Origin: DATJMJ01 sp035503915 | GTDB taxonomy: Bacteria > Actinomycetota > Acidimicrobiia > Acidimicrobiales > Palsa-688 | Length of the DNA stretch: 64,000 nucleotides | Assembly (NCBI GenBank): GCA_035503915.1 | Contig: DATJSU010000037.1 | Span: forward strand, 186,001 to 250,000 | Direction: 5' to 3' | In this document: positions 55,783 through 63,485 of the stretch, piece after piece | Numbering within the stretch: position 1 is the first letter of the stretch | How the letters are laid out: the number at the start of each line of letters is the position of its first letter | The notes under the pieces: model-generated | What the model was told of the DNA's origin: nothing | The model's input: the letters and a program-made list of their open reading frames with translations, nothing else | Database searches by the model: none | Made by a program: the position numbers and the translations under genes

Positions 55783-56043
55783 GTGGCACTTTGCGAACGT
55801 GACTGCGCGCTGCTCGATATCGAGCGCACGTGGTGGCTCGAAGGGCGGAGCAAGACAGAGGTGGTCCGCGCGCGGTTGCGGTTGTCGCTCTCCCGGTACA
55901 ACCAACTTCTCTCCGACCTCCTCAACAACGCTGAAGCCGAGGCGTACGACCCGCTGGTCGTCCGAAGGCTGAAGCGGGCGAGAGAGCGGCGGCGGTGGGC
56001 GACGATGGGGGTGCGGCCGGCGAGCGACCGGCGCCCCCGGTGA
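55783..56043 (+). CDS. DUF3263 protein, likely HTH-type
   Basis: 86 residues from GTG 55783. 'ALLDIERTWWLEGRSKTEVVRARL' and 'LSLSRYNQLLSDLLNN' with 'DPLVVRRLKRARERRR' match DUF3263, a small actinobacterial family resembling a sigma-factor-like helix-turn-helix. It is comparable to the Rv0430 and Rv0431 (LytR_C) pair of mycobacteria. The following gene overlaps it by 4 nt or more. Confidence 0.8.
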   Translation: MALCERDCALLDIERTWWLEGRSKTEVVRARLRLSLSRYNQLLSDLLNNAEAEAYDPLVVRRLKRARERRRWATMGVRPASDRRPR

Positions 56044-56726
56044 GCGCGGCAAGCTCCTCAGGTCAAGCCGGCGCGACGGGGCCAGCCGGCCCGTCGGGCC
56101 GGGCGGGCGGGTCAGGCCGAGGTGGAGCAAGCGGACGCCCCTCTGAGCCCAGTCGCCTCCTCCGAGGCGCGCTCGTGCTCGCGGCTGCGGTCGTCATCGC
56201 TGTCCTCGTGCTCGCACGCATGAGCGGAGCACCGAGCCCGGCCGCCAGCGCCGCAAAGCACCCGACAACGGCGGCGACTACGACTACGAGGGGTCAGCAC
56301 ACCTCGGGGGCACCGACCACCATGCCTGGTCGGAGCTCTTTGACAACCACATCCACCCAGCCGACGACGACAACGACCACCGTGCCCCCCTCGAGCGTCC
56401 TTGTTCAAGTCTTGAACGGGTGGACGACGCTGCACGCCGCCCTCTACTACAAGAACCAGCTTGCCAAGTACGGCTACGACCTCCGAACGCCCCTTGACGC
56501 GGCCACGAGCGACAACACGGTTTCGGAAGTGTTTTACGAGCATCCCCAGTACGCAGCGAGCGCGTTGGCAGTGGCCAGCGAGATCGGGGTCACATCAAGC
56601 GACGTGGTGGCACCGACGACGGCCAACGACTCTGCGCTGACTGCCAGCACCCAGGCCTCTTCGGACGTGATCGTCCTCGTGGGTGAGGACATTTCCGGAA
56701 GGGTGCCGGAGAACTATCAGGGGTAG
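56040..56726 (+). CDS. Membrane protein with LytR C-terminal domain
   Basis: About 228 residues from GTG 56040 (GTGA overlap with DUF3263; GTG 55995 also possible). A disordered Gly/Ser/Ala N-terminus leads to one transmembrane helix 'LLRGALVLAAAVVIAVLVLA', then a Thr-rich linker outside the membrane, and a LytR_C domain from 'SSVLVQVLNGWTTLHAALYY' to the end. LytR_C modules bind cell-wall or polyprenyl intermediates. The layout resembles mycobacterial VirR (Rv0431), which affects vesicle release and wall integrity. otsB follows by 19 nt. Confidence 0.82.
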   Translation: MSAASSSGQAGATGPAGPSGRAGGSGRGGASGRPSEPSRLLRGALVLAAAVVIAVLVLARMSGAPSPAASAAKHPTTAATTTTRGQHTSGAPTTMPGRSSLTTTSTQPTTTTTTVPPSSVLVQVLNGWTTLHAALYYKNQLAKYGYDLRTPLDAATSDNTVSEVFYEHPQYAASALAVASEIGVTSSDVVAPTTANDSALTASTQASSDVIVLVGEDISGRVPENYQG

Positions 56727-56745
56727 CCTTCCGAGGGCGTTCACC

Positions 56746-57573
56746 ATGGACTGGCGGCCTTGGGTAGACGCGCCCTCTCGTTCGGGGGTCATTACCGACT
56801 TTGACGGGACGCTTGCCCCGATCGTGGACGACCCCGCAGCTGCGCGGCCCCTCCGGGGCGCCGTGGGGGCCCTCTCTGCCGTAGCGAAGAAACTCGCAGT
56901 CGTGGCGGTCGTCTCAGGCCGGCCGGTCGACTACCTCGTCCAGCATTTCGGCGAGGCACCGGGACTGGTCCTCGTTGGCATGCACGGCTTGGAACGCCAA
57001 CAAAACGGGGAGCGCGGTGTCTCGGGCCCGGCTCTCGAATGGAGGCCAGTCGTCTCCCGCGTGGCCGATCTGGCAGAGACCGAAGCGCCCGACGGTGTCG
57101 AGGTTGAGCGAAAAGGCCTATCACTTACCCTGCACGCCCGCGGGGCTCCTCAGGCGATGCCGTGGGTGAGCACCTGGGCCAAACGCCAGGCGCAAACCTC
57201 GGGCCTTCGTGCCCAGCCTGGCAAGATGTCAGTCGAGCTCCTGCCTCCCGTGCAAGCCGACAAAGGTACGGTCGTCGAGGAGCTTGCTCGGGGCTTGCAA
57301 GCCGTTTGTTTTTTTGGCGACGACATCGGCGACTTGCCTGCATTTGCCGCCCTCCGTCGCCTGAGAGCCTCGGGTCTAGGGGGGTTCGGTATCGCCGTGG
57401 CCAGCAGAGAGCAGCCGGAGGAGCTTGCCGGTGCGGCTGACCTGGTGGTCGACAGCCCAGAGGCGGTCGTGGAGATGCTGCAAACTTTGGCGGCGGCCTT
57501 GACAGGTAGCGACAAAGAGCCGCCCCCCTTTACAGGTAGCCACCCGGCGCGGGTGCCGGGTCAAGGCGCGTGA
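56746..57573 (+). CDS. otsB: Trehalose-phosphate phosphatase
   Basis: 275 residues from ATG 56746. HAD superfamily: motif I 'ITDFDGTLAPIVDDP' (nucleophile Asp), motif II near 'VVSGRPVDYL', and motif IV 'FFGDDIGDLPAFAAL'. 'VLVGMHGLERQ' and 'GKMSVELLPPVQADKG' are trehalose phosphatase signatures. It releases trehalose from the OtsA product. The C-terminus carries a short Pro-rich tail and overlaps the convergent WYL gene by 13 nt. Confidence 0.95.
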   Translation: MDWRPWVDAPSRSGVITDFDGTLAPIVDDPAAARPLRGAVGALSAVAKKLAVVAVVSGRPVDYLVQHFGEAPGLVLVGMHGLERQQNGERGVSGPALEWRPVVSRVADLAETEAPDGVEVERKGLSLTLHARGAPQAMPWVSTWAKRQAQTSGLRAQPGKMSVELLPPVQADKGTVVEELARGLQAVCFFGDDIGDLPAFAALRRLRASGLGGFGIAVASREQPEELAGAADLVVDSPEAVVEMLQTLAAALTGSDKEPPPFTGSHPARVPGQGA

Positions 57574-58529
57574 GCTTGCGCAACGCGTTCGGCCAGCTCT
57601 CTTAGCTGGTCGCGGAGCACCGGGGGGCGCAGGACCTCAAAGGGTAGGCCGAGCCCGATGAGGTAACCGGCAAGCCAGCCAATTTCGTCCGTACCGATCC
57701 TTACGAGCGACCCGTCCCCGTCCTGCTCGACTGTGCCGACGTTGGGCCCCACGCGCTTGGACACCTCTCCCGCGGGTGCAGCGACGCGGATCTCGGCGAC
57801 ATAGCGGTAGGTCGTCGCGCTTAGCGCTGCTGCGACGAGGCGGCTTGCGTCTTCCAGCGGGCGTGGCACGAACATATGCCCCGTCAAGCGCACTTGGCTC
57901 ACCCGGTCGACCCGGAAGGTCCGCCAGTCGCGGCGCTCGAGGTCGAAAGCAACCAGGTACCAAAGCCGTGTCGTCGCCACCAACCGGTAAGGCTCCGCAC
58001 GCCGCGCGCTCTCGGCGCCGTCGCGAGCTCTGTAGTTGAAAGACACCAGCTCGTGGCCGTCGCAAGCTTGGGCGAGCGAAGCCAGCTCCGCCACGGGGAC
58101 CGGCTCGGGTGGCCTTGCGAGAGGCACGGTAGCCGCTCGGAGCGCTTTGACCTGTCTCTGAAGCTTTGGGGGCAGCAGCCGGTCGACCCGGGCGAGCGTC
58201 GCAAGCGTTGCGCGCTCAATCCCGGGCACAGCCATGCTCGCTGACACTCCGAGCAGCACGGCGACGGCGACGGCCTCCTGCTCGTCCAGGAGCAATGGCG
58301 GCATCTCGTTGCCGGTCCCGAGCCGGTACCCGCCGGTCGTGCCAGGGGTGCTCTCGACGACGTAGCCCAAACCTCGGATCCTGTCGATGTCGCGCCGAAC
58401 GGTGCGCACGTCCACGCTCAAGCGCTGCGCGAGCTCGGGCCCAGTCCATGTAACCCTGCGCTGCAGGAGAGAAAGGAGCTCGAGGAGCCGGCCCGCGGTT
58501 TCTGGCACGAGACCATTATCTTTTGCCAT
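57561..58529 (-). CDS. YafY/WYL-domain transcriptional regulator
   Basis: 322 residues from ATG 58529. The N-terminal DeoR-like wHTH is 'LLSLLQRRVTWTGPELAQRL' with 'VDVRTVRRDIDRIRGLGY'. The WYL domain has 'LVATTRLWYLVAFDLERRDWRTFRVDRV'. WYL regulators often respond to nucleic acid or nucleotide ligands, and in actinobacteria control DNA-damage genes (PafBC type). A C-terminal WCX-like extension is present. It is divergent from a small ORF, a likely regulatory target region. Confidence 0.9.
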   Translation of the reverse strand: MAKDNGLVPETAGRLLELLSLLQRRVTWTGPELAQRLSVDVRTVRRDIDRIRGLGYVVESTPGTTGGYRLGTGNEMPPLLLDEQEAVAVAVLLGVSASMAVPGIERATLATLARVDRLLPPKLQRQVKALRAATVPLARPPEPVPVAELASLAQACDGHELVSFNYRARDGAESARRAEPYRLVATTRLWYLVAFDLERRDWRTFRVDRVSQVRLTGHMFVPRPLEDASRLVAAALSATTYRYVAEIRVAAPAGEVSKRVGPNVGTVEQDGDGSLVRIGTDEIGWLAGYLIGLGLPFEVLRPPVLRDQLRELAERVAQAHAP

Positions 58530-58570
58530 TGAGGGCTGGACCTGTCCTGGACGGTGGGCAGGCTGTTGAC

Positions 58571-58771
58571 ATGATCAACCCGAACCTCATCGAGACGCTG
58601 GCACGGGCGCAACGCCGCCAGCTCGAGGCTGACCTGGTGCCGGTGGCGGTGCGGCCACGAGGCGCCGTTCCCCGCCACCGGCACTTGCGGGGGCCCGCGC
58701 TCGGGTGGTTGGTCCTGCCGATGGCGCGGCTCGTCAACTTTGGCCGTGGCACCCGGCCACAGCTCGGCTAA
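58571..58771 (+). CDS. Small hypothetical protein divergent from WYL regulator
   Basis: 66 residues from ATG 58571. An N-terminal helix 'NLIETLARAQRRQLEADLV' is followed by a basic Arg/His/Pro-rich segment and a short hydrophobic stretch 'GWLVLPMARLV'. No family recognised with confidence. Similar short proteins often sit opposite WYL/YafY regulators in actinobacteria and may be their target. No cysteines. Confidence 0.5.
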   Translation: MINPNLIETLARAQRRQLEADLVPVAVRPRGAVPRHRHLRGPALGWLVLPMARLVNFGRGTRPQLG

Positions 58772-58826
58772 CGGTCCCGGGACGGCCCGGAGCAAGCCAA
58801 CCGCCTCAGGGCGGTAATTTCGGCCT

Positions 58827-58975
58827 GTGCACCTGGAGCTCCGGCCGCTCGACCCCCATGCATCGACCGGTGTGACAGGACCGAAGTGTTCATGGTCGAG
58901 GTCGACGACCGGGCCATTGGGATGGTGCAGCGCTACCTGTTGAGTGACTTGGCGCCGCCACCCCTGCGTGGATGA
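58827..58975 (+). pseudogene. Decayed GNAT acetyltransferase fragment (AAC(6')-like)
   Basis: Two short stretches in different frames look like one acetyltransferase. From 58827 one reads 'LELRPLDP', typical of a GNAT N-terminus. From 58883 another frame reads 'EVFMVEVDDRAIGMVQRYLLSD' (shown as two overlapping halves 'EVFMVEVDDRAIGM' and 'GMVQRYLLSD'), which resembles strands 2-4 of aminoglycoside 6'-N-acetyltransferases, and stops at 58975. The acetyl-CoA motif A is absent. It is probably a frameshifted, truncated remnant. Confidence 0.45.
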
Positions 58976-59130
58976 AGTTGTCGCCTCGGTGGCTTCTGGT
59001 AACCGCCGTTCTTGGCGTGCGCTCGAAAAAGCCCCACCGGTTCTGCGCGCGTGTGGGAGGGCGAGATCGTCTCGGAGGGCCCGAGCGACCAAGGCCCGAG
59101 TTTTGTGTACACGTGCAAACGCCCGGGAGC
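58976..59130. other. Non-coding spacer after acetyltransferase remnant
   Basis: No open frame with coding character is present. Short palindromic words such as GTGTACAC near 59105 occur. I see no terminator or RNA motif. Confidence 0.5.
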
Positions 59131-59931
59131 CTAAGCCTTGAGCACTCCCGCTCGCTGAAGCCCAACGCGCATAACGGTGGCTGCCTGAGGCGCGAGCTCA
59201 GCAAGAGGGCGGTTCCGGTGGCGCCGCTCGCCAAGGTCGGACTCGGCTATCGCGTCCGGGCCGTACTCGCGAGCGACGTCGATGAGCATGCCCAGCTCGA
59301 CTCCGTAGCCATCCTCGTACGTGAGCCCGCTGAGCACGCCCCGCCAAGCTGCCGCCTCGCCCGCGAGAGGTTGGCGGAGCGCCGAAAGCTCGGGGAAATA
59401 TAGGCCGATGAGCGGCTTGGCTACGAGCTCAGTGACCCTGCCGCCCTCGCCCACCTGGCCGTCCAGGGGCCTCCGGTAAGCGCCTTTCACGAGAGCTGTG
59501 CCAGGTTCGGTGAGAAGGGGCCCCGTGAGCCCGAGCACAAACCTTGCGCTGAAGTCGTATATGTCGCCGTCGCAGTACATGACGATGTCCCCGCTTGTGG
59601 CGAGAAGCCCCTGTCGCATCGCTTCGCCTTTGCCCGAGGTAACGGCGAGGCTGAGGACTGTGGCGCCGGCGGTCTCGGCCTCCTTGGCAGTAGCGTCCGT
59701 GGAACCGTCGTCGACGACGAGGAGCTCGTCGACGAGGTGATGACGGCTCATCAAGTCCTCGCCGATGCAGCTGACGACGTCGCCGATCGTCGCCTCCTCG
59801 TTGAAAGCCGGGATGCAAACCGAGATCGTCGCGCCACGAGCCGCTTTGGCCTCCATCACCAAAGGCGCGCTGAAAGATCGCCAATCGAAGCGACGTAGCA
59901 CCAGCTCACTCTGCCACGTGCGGGCTGGCAA
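59131..59931 (-). CDS. gpgS: Glucosyl-3-phosphoglycerate synthase
   Basis: 266 residues, GT81 family (GT-A fold, retaining). 'ISVCIPAFNEEATIGDVVSC' begins the nucleotide-sugar domain, 'LLVVDDGSTDAT' and 'GDIVMYCDGDIYDFSARFV' give the metal-binding Asp motif, 'LVKGAYRRPL' and 'EGGRVTELVAKPL' are GpgS hallmarks, and 'YEDGYGVELGMLIDVAREYG' follows. It makes glucosyl-3-phosphoglycerate, starting point of glucosylglycerate or methylglucose lipopolysaccharide. The TTG start at 59931 opens with 'PARTWQSELVLRRFDW', a leader also typical of the family. Confidence 0.9.
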   Translation of the reverse strand: MPARTWQSELVLRRFDWRSFSAPLVMEAKAARGATISVCIPAFNEEATIGDVVSCIGEDLMSRHHLVDELLVVDDGSTDATAKEAETAGATVLSLAVTSGKGEAMRQGLLATSGDIVMYCDGDIYDFSARFVLGLTGPLLTEPGTALVKGAYRRPLDGQVGEGGRVTELVAKPLIGLYFPELSALRQPLAGEAAAWRGVLSGLTYEDGYGVELGMLIDVAREYGPDAIAESDLGERRHRNRPLAELAPQAATVMRVGLQRAGVLKA

Positions 59932-59984
59932 CAGGTCCGGGCTTTATGCGCTGGCACGTTGGACCGGGGAGACCTAACATGGAG

Positions 59985-60101
59985 CTGATCATCCAGAGCG
60001 GCTGAGGGACGGGCCCGTTGACGCCGCGGCAACCGGTAGACCGGCAGCAGGCAAGAGAGCGAGCCGGGCGCATGGTGCCAATGCCCGAGACGATGAGGAG
60101 G
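59985..60101 (+). ncRNA. SAM-I (S-box) riboswitch controlling the threonine-synthase-like gene
   Basis: Conserved S-box elements are in order: CCAGAG (59993-59998), GAGGGA (60004-60009), GGCCC, GCAACC (60029-60034), GGTGCCAA (60074-60081) and GATGAGG (60092-60098). P1 pairs TCATC (59989-59993) with GATGA (60092-60096). The 3' P1 strand runs straight into GAGGAGG (60095-60101), the only ribosome site for the TTG at 60107. SAM binding would close P1 and hide it: control of translation rather than termination. No terminator stem is seen. Confidence 0.93.
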
Positions 60102-60106
60102 CCAAG

Positions 60107-61348
60107 TTGCCCTTCGTAGAAGGTCTTCGCTGCCGTGAGTGCGCGCGCAGCTATCCCGCTGAGGCACTTCACGTGTGTGAATGGTGCTTCGGCCCGCTCG
60201 AGGTGGCTTACGACTACGAGGCGATCGCTGCCAACATTTCGCGACAGAAGGTCGCGGCCGGCCCGAAGACGATCTGGCGCTATGCCGATTTGCTCCCCGC
60301 GAGCGCCGAGGGTGCGGTCGACCTCGGAGCGGGCCTCACCCCGCTGTTGCGCGCCGACCGCCTCGGCGCCGAGCTCGGGCTCTTGGACCTATGGCTGAAG
60401 AACGACACTGTCAACCCGACTGGCTCCTTCAAGGACAGGGTGGTCTCGGTTGCTCTTACCCGCGCCCGCGAGCTCGGGTTCAAGGTCGCCGCCTGTGCTT
60501 CTACTGGCAACCTCGCGAATTCGGTTGCTGCCCACGCTGCCCGCGCCGGCATGCGCTCCGTGGTTTGCATACCTGCCGACCTTGAACGCCAAAAGGTCGT
60601 TACGACGGCGGTCTTCGGTGGGCACTTGATGGCGCTGGAGGGCAATTACGACGACGTCAACCGGCTCTGCGCCGAGCTCGCAAGTGAGCACCCGAGCTGG
60701 GCTTTCGTCAATGTCAATGTCCGCAGCTACTACGCCGAGGGCTCCAAGACGCTCGCTTTCGAGGTAGCCGAGCAGCTTGGTTGGCGGGCACCGGACCACG
60801 TGGTCGTGCCGGTGGCCTCTGGCAGCCAGCTCACCAAGGTCGCAAAGGGATTTCGCGAGCTTTTCAAGGTTGGGCTCCTTGATGAGGAGCCGCATGTGCG
60901 CATCTCGGGAGCGCAGGCGCTTGGCTGCGCTCCGGTAGCAGCCGCGTTCGAGGCGGGGGCAGAGTTTGTAAAGCCCGTCAAGCCGAGGGGTATCGCAAAG
61001 TCGCTTGCGATCGGGAACCCAGCGGATGGAGGGTACGCGCTCGAGGAGGTCCGCAGGTCGGGCGGTGCGGTCGGGGCTGTGAGCGACGAAGAGATCGTCG
61101 AGGGCATCAGGCTCTTGGCTCGCACTGAAGGGATCTTCGCCGAGACGGCTGGAGGGGTGACCGTGGCGGTCCTAGCCAAGCTTGCCGCCTCTGGGGCAGT
61201 CAGGGCGAATGAACGTGTAGTCGCCTTCATCACAGGCAACGGGTTGAAGACCCTCGACGCGGTCGCGAGCCAGTGTGGGCCGACAGCTACAGTGGCGCCC
61301 AACCTCGAAGCCTTCCACGCCGCCATCAACCTGGGAGATCTGCAATGA
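60107..61348 (+). CDS. thrC: Threonine synthase-family PLP enzyme with N-terminal zinc ribbon
   Basis: 413 residues from TTG 60107, five bases after GAGGAGG. The N-terminal zinc ribbon has C9, C12, C24 and C27. The PLP fold-type II domain has the Schiff-base Lys109 in 'NPTGSFKDR' and the phosphate-binding 'ASTGNLANSVAAHAARAG'. 'VPVASGSQLTKVAKGF' and 'ITGNGLKTLDAV' complete the family signature. By homology it converts O-phosphohomoserine to threonine. Control by a SAM riboswitch and coupling to cysO (ATGA) are unusual for plain threonine synthesis and suggest a link to sulfur or methionine metabolism. Confidence 0.88.
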   Translation: MPFVEGLRCRECARSYPAEALHVCEWCFGPLEVAYDYEAIAANISRQKVAAGPKTIWRYADLLPASAEGAVDLGAGLTPLLRADRLGAELGLLDLWLKNDTVNPTGSFKDRVVSVALTRARELGFKVAACASTGNLANSVAAHAARAGMRSVVCIPADLERQKVVTTAVFGGHLMALEGNYDDVNRLCAELASEHPSWAFVNVNVRSYYAEGSKTLAFEVAEQLGWRAPDHVVVPVASGSQLTKVAKGFRELFKVGLLDEEPHVRISGAQALGCAPVAAAFEAGAEFVKPVKPRGIAKSLAIGNPADGGYALEEVRRSGGAVGAVSDEEIVEGIRLLARTEGIFAETAGGVTVAVLAKLAASGAVRANERVVAFITGNGLKTLDAVASQCGPTATVAPNLEAFHAAINLGDLQ

Positions 61349-61620
61349 GCGTCAAAGTCCGTATCCCGACACAGCTGAGGGCCCTCGCGGGTGGGGCTGG
61401 GGAGGTCGAGGTCGAGGGGACGACCGTGGGGGAGGCTCTCAAGGCGCTCGACGCGGCCCATCCCGGCTTCGCTGAGCGGCTCTTCGATGACAACGGGGAC
61501 CTGCGCCGTTTCGTGAACGTGTTCATGGGGGAGGAAGACATCAGGTTCCTGGACGGCCTGGGCACGCCGGTGCCCGCTGGCGTTGTCGTCTCCGTCGTGC
61601 CTGCAGTTGCCGGCGGCTGA
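61345..61620 (+). CDS. cysO: MoaD/ThiS-family sulfur carrier protein, CysO-like
   Basis: 91 residues from ATG 61345, overlapping the thrC stop. Ubiquitin-like beta-grasp: 'VKVRIPTQLRALAGGAGEVEVEG', 'RFVNVFMGEEDIRFLDGL', ending in 'VSVVPAVAGG'. The Gly-Gly C-terminus is adenylated and thiocarboxylated in relatives. It closely tracks Mycobacterium CysO, which feeds sulfur to the PLP enzyme CysM. The usual partners mec and cysM are not adjacent; a threonine-synthase-type PLP enzyme occupies that slot. Confidence 0.92.
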   Translation: MSVKVRIPTQLRALAGGAGEVEVEGTTVGEALKALDAAHPGFAERLFDDNGDLRRFVNVFMGEEDIRFLDGLGTPVPAGVVVSVVPAVAGG

Positions 61621-61708
61621 GCTTTCGCCCGCCTTGCCGGGGTAAACCTGAAATTTCGCTTTCGTGCCCTGAACAGCTTGCGCGCGATGCCTTCCTTACG
61701 CTGTACTG

Positions 61709-61735
61709 TTAGCACTCGACGTGTGTGAGTGCTAA
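61709..61735. promoter_or_regulatory. CIRCE operator (HrcA site)
   Basis: Exact consensus TTAGCACTC-N9-GAGTGCTAA at 61709-61717 and 61727-61735. HrcA repressor binds this element to shut off chaperone genes until heat stress. TACTGT at 61704 is a possible -10. The hrcA gene is not in this window. Confidence 0.97.
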
Positions 61736-61788
61736 CGCAGGAGGGGGCCGGCCGAGCCGGCCCAGCCCAACGGAGGAGCTACAGACCG

Positions 61789-63417
61789 ATGGCCAAGCTG
61801 ATTGCTTTTGACGAACAGGCCCGCCGGGCCCTCGAGAAGGGGATGAACCAGCTAGCTGACGCGGTGCGCGTCACGCTGGGCCCCAAGGGGCGCAACGTGG
61901 TCCTGGAGAAGAAGTGGGGCGCGCCCACCATCACCAATGATGGCGTGTCCATCGCCAAAGAGATCGAGCTCGAGGACCCTTACGAAAAAGTTGGGGCTGA
62001 GCTGGTCAAGGAAGTGGCGAAAAAGACAGACGACGTCGCCGGCGACGGGACTACGACTGCAACGGTCCTCGCGTGGGCGATGGTCCACGAAGGCCTGCGC
62101 AACGTTGCCGCCGGTGCCAACCCGATGTCACTTCGCCGTGGCATCGACGCAGCGGTCGAGACGGCCGTGAACAACTTGAAGGAGCTCGCCCGCGAGACCG
62201 AGACCAAGGGCCAGATTGCCCAGGTTGCCGGGATTTCGGCCGCTGACCCCGAGATCGGCGAGCTGATCTCCGAAGCCATCGACAAAGTCGGCAAAGACGG
62301 CGTTGTCACCGTGGAGGAGTCTCAGACCTTCGGCATGGACCTCGAGCTGGTCGAGGGCATGCGTTTCGACAAGGGCTATGTTTCGGCCCACTTCGTGACC
62401 GACCCCGAGCGGATGGAGGCGGTGCTCGAGGACCCCTACATCCTGCTCTTCGGGGCGAAGATCTCCGCTGTTAGGGACCTGCTCCCGCTGCTCGAAAAGG
62501 TCATGCAGGCGAGCCGCCCGCTCGTGGTCATAGCCGAGGACGTCGAAGGCGAGGCCCTGGCAACGCTCATCGTGAACAAGATCCGCGGCACTTTCCGCTC
62601 CGTGGCGGTAAAGGCTCCCGGGTTCGGCGAGCGCCGCAAGGCCATGCTCCAGGACATGGCGATCCTGACCGGCGGCCAGGTGATCTCCGAAGAGGTCGGC
62701 CTCAAGCTCGAAAATGCCACTCTTGACCTTCTCGGCCGTGCTCGCAAGGTCGTCGTCACCAAGGACGAGACCACCGTCGTCGAGGGCGCCGGGAGCGACG
62801 CCGACATCAAGGGGCGCATCGCTCAGATCAAGACTGAGATCGAGAACACCGACTCGGACTACGACCGTGAGAAGCTCCAGGAGCGCCTCGCCAAGCTCGC
62901 CGGCGGCGTGGCGGTCATCAAGGTCGGTGCCGCTACCGAGGTCGAGCTGAAGGAAAAGAAGCACCGCATCGAGGACGCTGTCTCGACGACGAAAGCCGCC
63001 GTGGAAGAGGGCGTAGTGCCTGGTGGTGGTGTCGCGTTGCTCCGTGCACAGTCCGCCATCCTCGACAAGGCCGAGAAGCTGGAAGGCGACGAGTCCGTCG
63101 GCGCCCGCATCGTCGCACGCTCCGTCGAGGAGCCCCTCAAGCAGATCGCCGTCAACGCCGGCCTCGAGGGTGGAGTCGTCGTGGAGCGTGTCCGAAACCT
63201 CCCGGTCAACGAGGGCCTCAATGCCGCCACCGGCCAGTACGAGGACCTCTTCAAGGCCGGTGTGATCGACGCTGTCAAGGTGACTCGTTCGGCTCTGCAA
63301 AACGCCGCCTCGATCGTCGGGCTTTTCTTGACCACGGAAGCGGTCATCGTTGACAAACCCGAAGAGAAAGCCCCCGTCGGAGCAGGCGGCGGCGGCGCTG
63401 GCATGGACGACTTCTAA
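61789..63417 (+). CDS. groEL: 60-kDa chaperonin GroEL
   Basis: 542 residues from ATG 61789 with GGAGGA 12 nt upstream. 'LGPKGRNVVLEKKWGAPTITNDGVS' and 'DDVAGDGTTTATVLAWAMV' are the ATP-binding signature; 'AAVEEGVVPGGGVALLRA' lies near the second equatorial part. The C-terminus ends 'GGGGAGMDDF'. ATP-dependent protein folding in a two-ring complex. groES is absent immediately upstream, so this is a stand-alone, CIRCE-controlled copy of the kind found in actinobacteria with two groEL genes. A strong terminator follows. Confidence 0.97.
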   Translation: MAKLIAFDEQARRALEKGMNQLADAVRVTLGPKGRNVVLEKKWGAPTITNDGVSIAKEIELEDPYEKVGAELVKEVAKKTDDVAGDGTTTATVLAWAMVHEGLRNVAAGANPMSLRRGIDAAVETAVNNLKELARETETKGQIAQVAGISAADPEIGELISEAIDKVGKDGVVTVEESQTFGMDLELVEGMRFDKGYVSAHFVTDPERMEAVLEDPYILLFGAKISAVRDLLPLLEKVMQASRPLVVIAEDVEGEALATLIVNKIRGTFRSVAVKAPGFGERRKAMLQDMAILTGGQVISEEVGLKLENATLDLLGRARKVVVTKDETTVVEGAGSDADIKGRIAQIKTEIENTDSDYDREKLQERLAKLAGGVAVIKVGAATEVELKEKKHRIEDAVSTTKAAVEEGVVPGGGVALLRAQSAILDKAEKLEGDESVGARIVARSVEEPLKQIAVNAGLEGGVVVERVRNLPVNEGLNAATGQYEDLFKAGVIDAVKVTRSALQNAASIVGLFLTTEAVIVDKPEEKAPVGAGGGGAGMDDF

Positions 63418-63434
63418 GCAGTCCCGCCAAGATG

Positions 63435-63468
63435 AAGGGGCGCCTCTCTGGGGCGCCCCTTTTTTTTC
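63435..63468 (+). terminator. Intrinsic terminator after groEL
   Basis: A perfect 10-bp stem AAGGGGCGCC / GGCGCCCCTT with a short loop (TCTCTGG) is followed by a T run ending at 63467. It begins 17 nt after the groEL stop and ends only about 9-18 nt before the hemQ start codons. Confidence 0.93.
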
Positions 63469-63485
63469 GCCCTAGCATGTTGGCG

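Noticed and set aside
58944..59403. Plus-strand frames overlapping the gpgS end
   Set aside because: Antisense to gpgS over much of their length and without domain similarity.
62128..63300. 390-codon minus-strand open frame opposite groEL
   Set aside because: Fully nested in groEL, with residue composition typical of reverse-frame translation of a high-GC gene.
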